Part shown: positions 1 through 10,944 of the stretch, piece by piece
How the letters are laid out: the number at the start of each line of letters is the position of its first letter
Position numbering within the stretch: the stretch's first letter is position 1
NCBI RefSeq assembly: GCF_034627025.1
Contig: NZ_CP141049.1
Span: 992,001-1,056,000 of the forward strand
Direction of reading: 5' to 3'
Length of the DNA stretch: 64,000 nt
Source of the DNA: Microvirga lotononidis
Lineage (GTDB): Bacteria > Pseudomonadota > Alphaproteobacteria > Rhizobiales > Beijerinckiaceae
Notes under the pieces: generated by a model
Database searches by the model: none
Seen by the model: the letters and a program-made list of their open reading frames with translations, nothing else
What the model was told of the DNA's origin: nothing
Position numbers and translations under genes: made by a program

Positions 1-2
1 GC

Positions 3-197
3 CAACGGGGTCCCAAGGACGGCCACAAGCTGTCGGCCGCGGTGGTCTCCTTCGTCTCCGAGATGAAGCTTGCCAGCCCGGACCTCACCACGCTGCAATG
101 TCTCGACGCGATCCAGGAGCGGTTTGGTCTCAAGGTCCACAAGCGCAGTTTGGAACGAGCGCTGGCGCGCAAAAAAAAACGCTCCCATCCGGCCTGA
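3..197 (+). CDS. Helix-turn-helix helper protein of recombinase element A, C-terminal part
   Basis: The reading frame enters from the left window edge and ends at TGA 195-197. The protein ends in HKLSAAVVSFVSEM and KVHKRSLERALARKKK, which matches the helper at 16976-17452 (HKLTAEVMQLIEQN, SVHPRSIERAIARKK). The upstream part of that copy looks like a helix-turn-helix (AAALFGLSRPTYYQAEAAF). The gene ends in a run of nine A (171-179). A -1 slip there would continue translation to 463. The role in recombination is inferred from its constant place in front of serine recombinase genes. Confidence 0.6.
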   Translation, partial: QRGPKDGHKLSAAVVSFVSEMKLASPDLTTLQCLDAIQERFGLKVHKRSLERALARKKKRSHPA

Positions 198-463
198 TCG
201 GCATCGGCGCCGTCGAGACCTACGAGAGATTGCGAGCCGCGGTCCTGTCGGCCGAGCCGGTCTGGGGTCTGGACCTTGGCATCCTGCGCCAGCGTGGCGT
301 GGCAAGCTGGCTCAAGGGGCGAAGCCTTCGGTCGCCCGTGCCCGCCAGACCGGCACCAAGGTCGCCTGTCCTGGTTGTCGAGCCCGTGTCGCCCGCTGGC
401 GAACTCACCCGCCTTCTGGCCGGGATCGTCGTTGCGCTCATGGAGGGCCCCGCCCATGCCTGA
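180..463 (+). CDS. -1 frame extension of the element A helper protein
   Basis: This stretch is open in the -1 frame relative to the helix-turn-helix gene and has no good start of its own near 198. It encodes GAVETYERLRAAVLSAEP and ends ELTRLLAGIVVALMEGPAHA. The same block occurs in element E (YETLRAAVLCGQACVKD, then LVHMLANMVLAAETRG), also in the -1 frame behind an A-run. The stop at 461-463 overlaps the recombinase start at 456. It could be a separate small protein or, as I favour, a frameshift fusion tail. Function unknown. Confidence 0.45.
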
Positions 464-2532
464 TCTCAAAGTGACGGCCGATCATCTCAAGCGCGATGCC
501 TATCTGTATGTCCGTCAATCGACCTTGCGTCAGGTGGCCGAGCATGGTGCGAGCACGCAGCGCCAATATGGCTTGCGCGGTCGCGCCATCGCCGCCGGCT
601 GGCCGGCCGAGCGCATCCGCGTCATTGATCGGGACCTCGGCAAGTCCGGCTCCAGCGCCGCAACCCGTGATGGCTTCCAGGAACTGGTCAGTGAGGTGGC
701 GCTCGGCAAGGCCGGGATCGTGATGGGGCTTGAAGTCTCGCGTCTGGCGCGCAACTCCGCCGATTGGCACCGGCTCATCGAGCTGTGCGCGCTGACGGCC
801 ACGCTCATTCTCGATGAGGATGGCATTTACGACCCGGCCGAATTTAATGACAGGCTCTTGCTCGGCCTGAAGGGCACGATGAGCGAAGCCGAGCTCCATA
901 TCCTCAAGGCGCGGATGCGCGGGGGTCAGCTCAACAAGGCCCGGCGCGGCGAGCTCGAAATGGCTCCGCCGGTCGGTCTGGTCTACCGGCCTGATGGCGG
1001 TCTCGACCTCGACCCCGACGCGGAGGTCCAGGGGGCCTTGCGTCTGGTGTTCGAGACCTTCGCCCGCACCGGCAGTGCCATGCGCACGGTGCGCTTCTTC
1101 CAGGAGCAGAATCTTTTGTTCCCGCGCCGGCTGCGCAAGGGGCCGAATAAGGGAGAGCTGTTGTGGGCCCCGCCGCAGCACGCCCGCATTCTGCAAGTGC
1201 TGCATAACCCGCGCTATGCCGGCGCCTTCGTGTATGGCCGGACGCGCACGCGTCATCGGCCTGAGGGAGGGGCCGCGACAATCCGGGTCCCCAGGGCCGA
1301 GTGGCAGTTCGTCATCCCGAACCTGCATCCGGGCTATATCAGCTGGGAATGCTTCGAAGCCAATCAACTCCGGCTCGCCGACAACGCGCGCGCGTTTGGC
1401 GGGGAGCGCCTGTCCGGTCCCGCCCGCGAAGGACCTGCGCTGCTGCAGGGCCGTGTGTTGTGCGGTCTGTGCGGCTCGCGCATGGGCGTCCGCTATCAGC
1501 AGGAGCATGGATGCAGCGTTCCAGTTTACATCTGCCAGGAAACCCTGGTGCGACGCGGCGGAGCGGTGTGCCAGACCATTCCGGGCAAAGTCGTCGATCC
1601 GGCCATTGGCGCGCTTCTCGTCGAATTGATGACCCCGATGACGCTGGAGGTCACCCTGGCCGTGCAGCAGGAACTTGAAGCGCGCGGCCGAGACCGACAA
1701 CTTGCGTCGTCAGCACCTCGAACGCATGGCCTATGACGTGGAGTTGGCCCGTCATCGCTACATGAAAGTCGATCCCAATAACCGGCTTGTTGCCGACACC
1801 CTGGAGGCAGACTGGAACGACAAGCTGCGGCTTCACGCCGAAGCAGCCGAGGCGTATGAGCGCAAAGCTCGCGAGCAGGTCGGTGAACTCGACGCCGAGG
1901 CGCGGCGGCGCATTCTTGATCTCGCCGAGCAGTTCCCGCGCGTCTGGCATGATCCCCGGATCGACCCACGGGAGCGCAAACGTATCCTGCGTCTGCTGAT
2001 TGAGGATGTGACGCTCGTCAAAGCCGATACGATCACCGCGCATGTCCGCCTCCCGGGCGGCGCCACGCGGACCCTCACCCTTGAGCGGCCCCTTCCCATC
2101 GCGCAGATCCGCAAGATCAAGCCCGAGATCGTCTCCGAGGTGGACGGATTGCTTGACGAGCACTGCGATCGCGAAGTCGCCGATATCCTCAACCGGAGAG
2201 GACGCCGCACCTGGGAGGGGAAGGCCTTCACCCTCAAGAAAGTTGCGCTGATCCGCAGCACCTATCATCTGCCGAGCCGCTATGAGCGCCTCCGCCGTCG
2301 CAATATGCTCACTACGCGCGAGGTGGCCGCACGGTTTGGCGTCTCGGAGGCGACCGTCCATCAATGGGGACGACAGGGTCTCATCCGGAAGTGCTACAGT
2401 GACCGTCTCGCCCGTGGCCTATGGGATGTTCCTTCGGACGAGACCATCCTCAAGGGCTGCGGCGGGCGAGGCGCGCGTCCAGCCCGACGGGGGCCCATCA
2501 CTTCATCGAAATCCGAACAAGGTGCAGTATGA
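456..2532 (+). pseudogene. Large serine recombinase of element A, frameshifted
   Basis: The start ATG 456 overlaps the upstream stop. The N-terminal resolvase domain carries the catalytic serine motif YLYVRQST; next come VSRLARNSADWHRL and the Recombinase domain (HNPRYAGAFVYGRTRTRH). A zinc-ribbon follows (CGLCGSRM, then a second Cys pair). The frame is lost near 1682-1690: codons to 1736 end in a nonsense tail, while the true coiled-coil and C-terminal part (YDVELARHRYMKVDPNNRLVADTLE, then a helix-turn-helix TTREVAARFGVSEATVHQW) continue in another frame to 2532. A 2-nt deletion fits. Compare the intact 733-aa copy at 18280-20481. Confidence 0.8.
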
Positions 2533-2533
2533 A
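2521..2533 (+). other. Right-end motif of recombinase element A
   Basis: GGTGCAGTATGAA lies directly behind the recombinase C terminus and just before istA sequence resumes. The same motif, GGTGCATTATGAA, lies behind recombinase D (37461-37473), and a weaker form, GCATCATTATGAA, behind recombinase C (20499-20511). I read it as the conserved right end or att core region of this element family. The left end of element A is outside the window. Confidence 0.5.
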
Positions 2534-2534
2534 A

Positions 2535-3309
2535 CAACCGCTTTGTCGCGCGGCTTGTAGGGCCGGGCCGGAACAATGGCGGTGCCGTAATGGCGCGCTG
2601 CGTCGGCATAGGTGCGATTGACCATCGGCTCGTGGAAGCAGGCCTTGGTGATCCCGGCCTTGAGATTGTCGCTGACCGTCTGGCGGGTGGCGCCGCCCAG
2701 GAAGGCGAAGGTGCGCCCATGCGAGCCGATCCAGTCCGGCAGGCTCTGGGTGAAGCTGGCCTCGGCATAGGTGTAGTTCGACGCCCCGAGCACGGCGACA
2801 AAGATCTGGACCGGGCGAACCTCGCCGGTCGGCCCGTCGATCACCTCCATGGTGTGGCCGGAATAGTCGACGAACAGCCTCTCGCCGGCAACATGGACCT
2901 GGCGCAGGGTGGGTTTGAGCCGGCCCGCCCAGTCCTTGTAGTGCTCGCAGAACCAGGAATAGCTGAAGGCCTCGGGCGTGCTGTCGCAGTATTCCTCCCA
3001 CAGCAGCATGAGGGTGACGCCCGGCCGGCGCAGCTCGCGATGGACCAGGGCCCAATCGGGCTGGCTGCGCTGCTCGGCGGGCAGGTCGGAGGGCGGCGGA
3101 TAGAGCCGGTTCTCCAGCAGGCCATCATCATCGAGTTCGGGCGGCAGCGGCCAGGTCAGGCCGGCGCGCCGGGCGCGGTTGATGTATTTGCTGATGGTGC
3201 CCTGGGCCAGGCCCAGGCTGGCCGCGGTGGCGCGCTGGGAGAGCCCGACAGCGTGGTGCAGGCGTAAGACTTCACGGATGTGGCGCATCGACAGTCTCTC
3301 GGTGGGCAT
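2535..3309 (-). pseudogene. istA: IS21-family transposase istA, 3' end cut off by element A
   Basis: Reading from ATG 3309 the protein starts MPTERLSMRHIREVLRLHHA with a helix-turn-helix (GLSQRATAASLGLAQGTISKYI) and enters the rve-type integrase core (RLFVDYSGHTMEVID, a DYSG motif with the first catalytic Asp; VSDNLKAGITK with the second). It stops being IstA-like at PARPYKPRDKA near 2545, where the right end of recombinase element A begins. The distal istA and istB parts are not in the window. Normal IstA is about 500 aa; about 255 remain. Confidence 0.85.
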
Positions 3310-3397
3310 CTTGGTCCTCGGCTGGAAAGCAAAAGCCAAGATTACCGTGGGTTGCGGACTGCCGGCGGCAAGCACCACTTCACGGTCTCGGAAGACT

Positions 3398-3511
3398 GAT
3401 CACGATCGCTGGAACGGGCGATCACGACCCTCTGGAAACCATGATCACGCCGCCCTGGAATGGATGATCACGATCATCTGGAAACCATGATCACGATCGC
3501 CTCGAACACGC
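3398..3511. repeat. Five tandem 22-23 bp repeats at the IS21 left end
   Basis: GATCAC begins at 3398, 3420, 3443, 3466 and 3489, spaced 22, 23, 23 and 23 bp. Each is followed by a CTGGAA-like block (GCTGGAACGG, CTCTGGAAACC, CCCTGGAATGG, ATCTGGAAACC, CCTCGAACAC). IS21 elements carry multiple terminal repeats that bind IstA. The array sits upstream of istA in the expected place and marks the element's end. Confidence 0.75.
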
Positions 3512-3878
3512 AATCCAGGTCGCGGATCGTTGGCATCTGCTGTTGAATGCCCGCCAAATGTTCGAGCGCTGGCTGGCGGCAGCCCAGGTCCGGCTGCGGC
3601 GTCTGCCTCTCATCGAGCAACCGCCTGTAGCCTCAGGACGGCGAACTCGCACCTACCCTCGCACGCGGGCGGATCAGGCCGCCAGTGACGACAGTCGAGC
3701 CCGTTGGCAGGCTCTCTATGAGGAAGTCCGGCAACGACATGCCCGTGGAGAGAAGCTGTTGGCGATCAGCCGCACGAATGGCCTGGCGCGGCACGGTGAG
3801 GAGGTTTGCTCAGGCCGAAAGCTTTCCCGGGTGTGCCGTGCGACAGCCGGGACCCAGGATCCTCGATCTGTATCTCTC
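3510..3878 (+). pseudogene. ISL3-family transposase fragment
   Basis: In frame from 3510 the translation reads AIQVADRWHLLLNARQMFERW and then YEEVRQRHARGEKLLAISRTNGL, the middle region of ISL3 transposases (QVADRWHLL is the family signature). A 1-nt loss near 3800 shifts the frame; the sense continues as RGTVRRFAQAESFPGCAVRQPGP. It is cut at the left by the IS21 end and at the right by the IS3 right end at 3879. The rest of the ISL3 gene is absent. Confidence 0.75.
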
Positions 3879-3919
3879 TGAACCGCGCCGGATTTTCCGG
3901 AGGCTAATTGGCTTGGATT

Positions 3920-4200
3920 CTATGCGGCCATCGGCGTGAGCTCAAGCTGGGCATAGTAGGTGGCTTCCGCCTCGGCGGGCGGAATGCTGCCGATGGACTC
4001 GAGCAGGCGCCGGTTGTTGTACCAATCGACCCATTCTAGGGTGACGAATTCGACGGCCTCAAAGGAGCGCCACGGACCACGCCGATGGATCACCTCAGTC
4101 TTGAACAGGCCGATGACGGTTTCCGCCAGAGCAGTCGTACGCGTCGCCGACACTGCCGACGGATGGCTCAATCCTCGCCTCGGCGAGGCGTTCGGTGTAC
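3920..4200 (-). pseudogene. IS3 orfB C-terminal part, copy 1
   Basis: On the minus strand the piece encodes KYTERLAEARIEPSVGSVGD and, after a frame break, LAETVIGLFKTEVIHRRGPW, then WVDWYNNRRLLESIGSIPPAEAEA, the C-terminal end of the rve integrase domain of IS3 transposases. Two bases (TT on the plus strand) are missing near 4135 relative to the family codons for YDNALAE. That is exactly where IS110 is inserted in copy 3, so the loss may be an excision scar. IS1380 splits the gene at 4201. Confidence 0.8.
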
Positions 4201-4259
4201 TTAACCCGGAAAATTCATGGAGGGCCGATCCGCGTCATTTTCGGGAGAACCCACCCGCC

Positions 4260-5600
4260 ATGAACCACTCTACGCTTCCACTGCCGGGCCTGTCACCTGG
4301 TGGCGGCAAATCCGTTCTAGCGCGGTTCGACGGCGGCCTGCTGTCCTCCGATGCCGGTGTTCTCGCCTTGCGCGAGGTGGAGAAGCGTTTGGGTGTCGCC
4401 GAGCGGCTCGCCGCGTGCATCGATGACCCACGCTCTCAGGATCAGGTCGTTCATCGCCTGCCTGATCTGATCCGCTTCCGCCTGCTGATGATCGCCGCTG
4501 GCTACGCGGACGGCAACGACGCCATCAGCCTGCGCTCCGACCCGATCTTCAAGATGGCGCAGGACGGTCTCCCGTCCGAGCGCGATCTCGCCTCACAGCC
4601 GACACTCTCGCGCCTGGAGAACAGGCCCGATGCTCGCTCTCGGGTGCGCATGGGTCGGGCCATGGTCGAGCTGTACTGCGCCTCGTTCCGACAGGTGCCG
4701 AAGCAGATCGTGCTCGACCTCGACGATACCTTCGATGCCGTTCACGGCGATCAGCAACTGCGCCTGTTCAATGCTCATTACGACGAATACGGCTTTCAGC
4801 CCATGGTCGTGTTCGACGGTGAGGGGCGGTTCATCACGGCCGTGCTGCGGCCGGCCAGGCGGCCCAAGGGCAGCGAGATCCGGGCTCATCTGCGCCGGCT
4901 CATCCGAGCGCTCCGAGCCCATTGGCCCACCACCCGCATCCTGATCCGGGCCGACAGCCACGATTGCGGTCCAGTGGTGATCGATTGGTGCCGCGCCAAT
5001 CGCATCGACTTCATCCTCGGAGTGGCCTCAACCTCGACCCTGCGCCGGCACATCACGGGTCTGGAGGCGAGCGCCAAGGCGCGCTTTGCCGCGGCTCCCC
5101 AGAGAGGCAAGGTGCGGCGCTTCACGGAGTTCTTCGACGGTGCTGCAAGCTGGAGCCGGGTCGAGCGCATCATCGCCCGGGTTGAGGCCGGCGCGCAGGG
5201 CAGCGACACCCGCTTCATCGTCACCAATCTCACTGGCGGCAGAGCCAAAATGCTCTACGAGCGGATCTACTGTCGGCGCGGCATGGCGGAAAACCACATC
5301 AAGGCCTGGAAAGCCCACCTGGCAGCCGACCGCACGTCGTGTACCAAAGCGACGGCGAACCAGTTCCGGCTGTTCCTGCATGCCGGCGCCTATTGGCTGA
5401 TGTGGGTCCTGCGCGCGAGGATGCCGAAGCGCTCGCTCTGGCGCATCGCGCAATTTGATACCTTGCGGCTGCGTCTGATCAAGATCGCCGCCCGGGTGGT
5501 TGAACGGAAGACCCAGATCCAGCTGCACTTGCCGAGCGCCTGTCCTGACCAGACGATCCTGCGCGTGGTTCTCGGCCGTCTGCCGCGCCTCGTCACCTGA
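4260..5600 (+). CDS. IS1380-family transposase
   Basis: 446 aa from ATG 4260. The protein shows the DDE transposase layout of IS1380: FDGGLLSSDAGVLALREVE and ASQPTLSRLEN near the start, DLDDTFDAVHGDQQL (first Asp), IRADSHDC (second Asp) and the C-terminal RRGMAENHIKAWK with the Glu, then RTSCTKATANQFRLFLHAGAYWL. Length is normal and the frame is intact. It catalyses DNA strand transfer of its element. The element's right terminal repeat is broken by IS630, so mobility of this copy is doubtful. Confidence 0.92.
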   Translation: MNHSTLPLPGLSPGGGKSVLARFDGGLLSSDAGVLALREVEKRLGVAERLAACIDDPRSQDQVVHRLPDLIRFRLLMIAAGYADGNDAISLRSDPIFKMAQDGLPSERDLASQPTLSRLENRPDARSRVRMGRAMVELYCASFRQVPKQIVLDLDDTFDAVHGDQQLRLFNAHYDEYGFQPMVVFDGEGRFITAVLRPARRPKGSEIRAHLRRLIRALRAHWPTTRILIRADSHDCGPVVIDWCRANRIDFILGVASTSTLRRHITGLEASAKARFAAAPQRGKVRRFTEFFDGAASWSRVERIIARVEAGAQGSDTRFIVTNLTGGRAKMLYERIYCRRGMAENHIKAWKAHLAADRTSCTKATANQFRLFLHAGAYWLMWVLRARMPKRSLWRIAQFDTLRLRLIKIAARVVERKTQIQLHLPSACPDQTILRVVLGRLPRLVT

Positions 5601-5769
5601 TCAATGGGGCACACACGCCCCTGACCCGAGCCCTGTCCCGTCCACCTGCAAACCCGCCGCTCTCATCCGCCACGCAGAACGCTTGGAGGTGGTGAGGACA
5701 TGCCTGAAAGCCCATCAACGCTACCAGTAAGGCTCGCAAAGCCAACCTCAGAAGGGTCGCCGTGAATTA

Positions 5770-6883
5770 TTGAGCCGGTCCTCATTGTCTTGAAAGGGTC
5801 TTGGTTGGCTCCAGCTTCATCAGCATGAAGCACGTGGACATGCGCAAGCTGCCGGCGGCGGCTCAAGAGGAGCGCCGGCGGCAAGTCATTGGGCTCCGGG
5901 AGCGCGGGCTGACCTACCGGGCGATCGCGGCCCAGGTTGGGCTGTCGCCAACCGGGGTCTTCGACATCTGCCAGCGGTTTGCGGCCGAGGGCGCGCAGGG
6001 GCTGGTGAGCAAGCCACGCGGGCGCAAGCCGGATGAGCAACGGCTGCTGGATGCCGCCCAGGAGGCCGAGATTCAGCGCCTGATCTGCCGGCACACCCCG
6101 GACGAACTGGACCTGCCGTTCGCCCTGTGGAGCCGGGCGGCGGTGCGTGCGGTGATCTGGCAGCGCTGTGGGATTGCGCTGGCCGTGCGAACCGTGGGCA
6201 AGTATCTGGCGCGCTGGGGCTTCACCGCGCAGAAGCCGCTCCGGCGGGCGTACGAGCAGAACCCGGCCGCGGTGCGGCACTGGCTGCGGCGGGAGTACCC
6301 GGCCATCGTCGCGGCGGCCCGGCAGGCGCGGGGCACCATCTTCTGGGGTGACGAAACCGGTCTGCGCGCCGACGACGTGCGCGGCCGCGGCTATGCGCCC
6401 CGGGGCCGGACGCCGGTGATCCGGGTCTGCCATCGGCGCGCCGGGCTGAGCCTGATCGCGGCGGTGAGCAATCGCGGCGCCTTGCGCTGGATGATTGTCG
6501 ACGCGGCGGTGAATGCCGCAATCTTGATCCGTTTCCTGCAACGCCTGATCCGCGAGGCAAAGCGCAAGGTGTTCCTGATCCTGGACCGGCTGCGGGTGCA
6601 TCGCGCCGCCCGGGTCCGCGACTGGCTTACCGCGCATCGGGCGAAGATCGAGGTCTTCTACCTGCCGGCTTACAGCCCGGAGCTGAACCCGGAGGAGTGC
6701 CTGAACGCCGACCTGAAGCAGGTTGTCACCCGCCAGGCGCCCGCGCGCAGCAAACAGCAGCTCAAGCGGGCAACGGTCAGCCATATGCGTCGCCTCTCGA
6801 AATCGCCCCGGCGCGTCCGAAGCTATTTCAGCCACAAACCCGTCCGCTACGCCGCATGCTCAAGACAATGAGGACCGGATCAA
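5770..6883 (+). mobile_element. Complete IS630-family element 1 with TA target duplication
   Basis: A 19-bp perfect inverted repeat, CCGGTCCTCATTGTCTTGA at 5775-5793 and its complement at 6860-6878, frames one transposase gene. TA at 5768-5769 and 6884-6885 is the duplicated target typical of IS630/Tc1. The insertion is in the right terminal repeat of IS1380 element 1. Confidence 0.85.
5825..6871 (+). CDS. IS630-family transposase
   Basis: 348 aa from ATG 5825. An N-terminal helix-turn-helix (LTYRAIAAQVGLSPTGVFDIC) is followed by the linker RLICRHTPDELDLPFALWSR and the DDE domain: WGDETG (first Asp), FLILDRLRVHRA (second Asp; the family usually has LDNLRVHH, so Asn to Arg here) and YSPELNPEE (Glu). 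The frame is intact and the terminal repeats perfect, so this copy could be functional unless the DR substitution matters. Confidence 0.92.
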   Translation: MKHVDMRKLPAAAQEERRRQVIGLRERGLTYRAIAAQVGLSPTGVFDICQRFAAEGAQGLVSKPRGRKPDEQRLLDAAQEAEIQRLICRHTPDELDLPFALWSRAAVRAVIWQRCGIALAVRTVGKYLARWGFTAQKPLRRAYEQNPAAVRHWLRREYPAIVAAARQARGTIFWGDETGLRADDVRGRGYAPRGRTPVIRVCHRRAGLSLIAAVSNRGALRWMIVDAAVNAAILIRFLQRLIREAKRKVFLILDRLRVHRAARVRDWLTAHRAKIEVFYLPAYSPELNPEECLNADLKQVVTRQAPARSKQQLKRATVSHMRRLSKSPRRVRSYFSHKPVRYAACSRQ

Positions 6884-6911
6884 TAATCGGGTTAAATGAC
6901 ACGTATTGGAC

Positions 6912-9300
<2,389 letters not shown>

Positions 9301-9350
9301 GGCTCCATCCTGTCAGGAGTTGGAGCCTCCGGGAATCCCGGGACGGTTCA

Positions 9351-9462
9351 CCCAGCCGAAGGCTCGGCGGTGGTGAAGTCATGCCTGAAATCCGGTCGGA
9401 ACCACCAGCAAGGCTCGCACAGCAGACATTAAAAGGGGCGCCGTGAATTAACCGGGCTAATT
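9351..9462. mobile_element. Right-end remnant of another IS1380-like element
   Basis: About 85 bp (GGTGGTGAAGTCATGCCTGA to GCCGTGAATTAACCGGG) resemble the right end of IS1380 element 1 at 5685-5770 (GGTGGTGAGGACATGCCTGA to GCCGTGAATTA). GAATTAACCGGG fits the IS1380 terminal repeat. No transposase gene is attached. Between 9462 and 9555 I see nothing recognisable. Confidence 0.5.
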
Positions 9463-9555
9463 GCAAGCGCCGGCAGGACCAGACTCTGCCTTTAGGGTGT
9501 GGGTGAGTATGATTGGCGCTCACCCGCGGCAGCGGCGCGAGGGCTGTAGAAATTG

Positions 9556-10938
9556 GAGTGGCGCAGTCTCCAGCATGCTTAGGATATGGGGTTAAGCAGC
9601 AACGTCAATCATCTCCTGGCTCGATGAGATTTTGGGAAGCGTCTTCCAGCCATCGACCTTGCGCATCGTGATCTGGCCGGACGCCAGCAGCGCCCAGAAC
9701 AGCATGGCCGCGGTCGCCGCTGAAGGCAGCACCGTCTGGGTCTTGATCCGCCGCTTGAACTCCTCATGCAGCCGCTCGATCGCATTGGTGGTTCGGGCCG
9801 ACTTCCACTGCGAGGGCGGCAGCTTTGTGAACGCAAACAGTGCCTCGCCGGCCTCCTCCAGGCTGTCGGCCACCGCCGGATGCCGCAGCTGCCATTTGCG
9901 AACAAAGGCTTTGCGCCGCTCCTTCATCTCCTCGGCCGTGGCGGCATAGATCATATCCGTGTAATCGGCCGTGATCTCCTCATGCAGCCGCTTGGGCGCA
10001 TGGGCGAGCAGATTGCGGTGCTTATGCACCGTGCAGCGCTGCAGCGGGACCCCCTCCCACACCGCCGCGAGCGCCTGCTCCAGGCCCGGCGCGCCATCCA
10101 CAATGACAAAGGCCGGCCGGCGCAGCTGGCGTGCCACGAGGTCGTCGAGCACCGCACGCCAGGCGGCCGTGGTCTCCCCGCCCATGTTCTTGACCGCCAG
10201 CAGCACCTTCTGGCCATCCTCGCGCACCCCGATCACCACCAGCAGCGAAATCGAGGTCGCCTTCCTGTCGAGCCGGACCCGCACCACCGTGCCGTCAAGG
10301 ATCAGCCGGACGATCGGCTCGTCGGCGAGCGAGCGCTGGTTCCAGGCTTGCCAGTCGGTCTGCACCTTGCGCCAGACCCGGCTGACCGTGTCCTTGCCGA
10401 TGGCTCCGCCGAACAGGGCGGCTAAGGCCCGGCGGACCCGCCGGGTGTTGGTGCCGGCCAGATACGCTGAGGCAATCAGCGCATCGGCGGCCTTGGTGCG
10501 CCGCTGATAAGCCCGAAGGGTTGCGCTTCTCCACTCAGTGGTGCGGCCATCCTCGGTACGCAAGCGCGCTCGCGGCACCGAAATCTCTGTCTGGCCAAAG
10601 GTGCCGGTCAGGCTGCGGCAGCGGCTGCCATGGCGATAGCCGTGAGTGGAGGCGGGTGGTGCGGGACGCTCCTTGCGGCCATAGCGCGGCCGGCCCAGAG
10701 CCGCCTCGAGTTCCGCCTGAATGAGGGCTTCGATCCAGCCCCGCACCCGCTCGCGCACGCCGGTCTCGATCGGGTCGATCCAATCGTCGAAAAGCCGGGC
10801 TTGCGGCTGGCCGGCAGGATGCGCAGCATCTGTCTTGCTGATAAGGTCCGTCATGGCGTGGTCTCCCACGGGACCGGAGCGCTCCAACGCCCGAATCCCG
10901 CTGTGTGGGTTGCAGCACCCGGAGACTACGCCACCCTC
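9556..10938 (-). mobile_element. IS256-family element 1
   Basis: Imperfect inverted repeats GAGTGGCGCAGTCTCC (9556-9571) and GAGGGTGGCGTAGTCTCC (complement of 10921-10938) frame one transposase gene. The right end lies 7 bp from the stop codon of the acetyltransferase gene. I find no matching target duplication. Confidence 0.75.
9592..10854 (-). CDS. IS256-family (Mutator) transposase
   Basis: 420 aa from ATG 10854. Seen: an N-terminal region with RVRGWIEALIQAELEAALGRPRYGR, the central SAYLAGTNTRRVRRALAALFG, RLILDGTVVRVRLD (first Asp), FVIVDGAPGLEQAL (second Asp), the C-H motif RCTVHKHRNLLAH and TTNAIERLHEEFKRRIKTQT with the Glu. Length and motifs are normal and the frame is intact. A start 11 codons upstream (10887) is possible. 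Confidence 0.92.
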   Translation of the reverse strand: MTDLISKTDAAHPAGQPQARLFDDWIDPIETGVRERVRGWIEALIQAELEAALGRPRYGRKERPAPPASTHGYRHGSRCRSLTGTFGQTEISVPRARLRTEDGRTTEWRSATLRAYQRRTKAADALIASAYLAGTNTRRVRRALAALFGGAIGKDTVSRVWRKVQTDWQAWNQRSLADEPIVRLILDGTVVRVRLDRKATSISLLVVIGVREDGQKVLLAVKNMGGETTAAWRAVLDDLVARQLRRPAFVIVDGAPGLEQALAAVWEGVPLQRCTVHKHRNLLAHAPKRLHEEITADYTDMIYAATAEEMKERRKAFVRKWQLRHPAVADSLEEAGEALFAFTKLPPSQWKSARTTNAIERLHEEFKRRIKTQTVLPSAATAAMLFWALLASGQITMRKVDGWKTLPKISSSQEMIDVAA

Positions 10939-10944
10939 AAAAGT

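Larger units (their letters stand above)
4201..6895 (+). mobile_element. IS1380-family element 1 (with IS630 in its right end)
   Basis: The left end TTAACCCGGAAAATTCATGG (4201-4220) is mirrored on the right: GTGAATTA (5762-5769), interrupted by IS630, then ATCGGGTTAA up to 6895. Read in reverse that is TTAACCCGAT-TAATTCAC. TTAA at each outer edge is compatible with a 4-bp target duplication. The element lies inside IS3 copy 1. Base composition does not set it apart from its neighbours. Confidence 0.75.

Noticed and set aside
438..1700. Long antisense open frame opposite recombinase A (420 codons)
   Set aside because: High-GC antisense shadow of a clearly homologous gene; no family motif. The same applies to the long antisense frames opposite most transposases here.
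3398..3511. CRISPR array
   Set aside because: The regular 22-23 bp repeats have no unique spacers of constant length and lie at an IS21 end; no cas genes are present anywhere.
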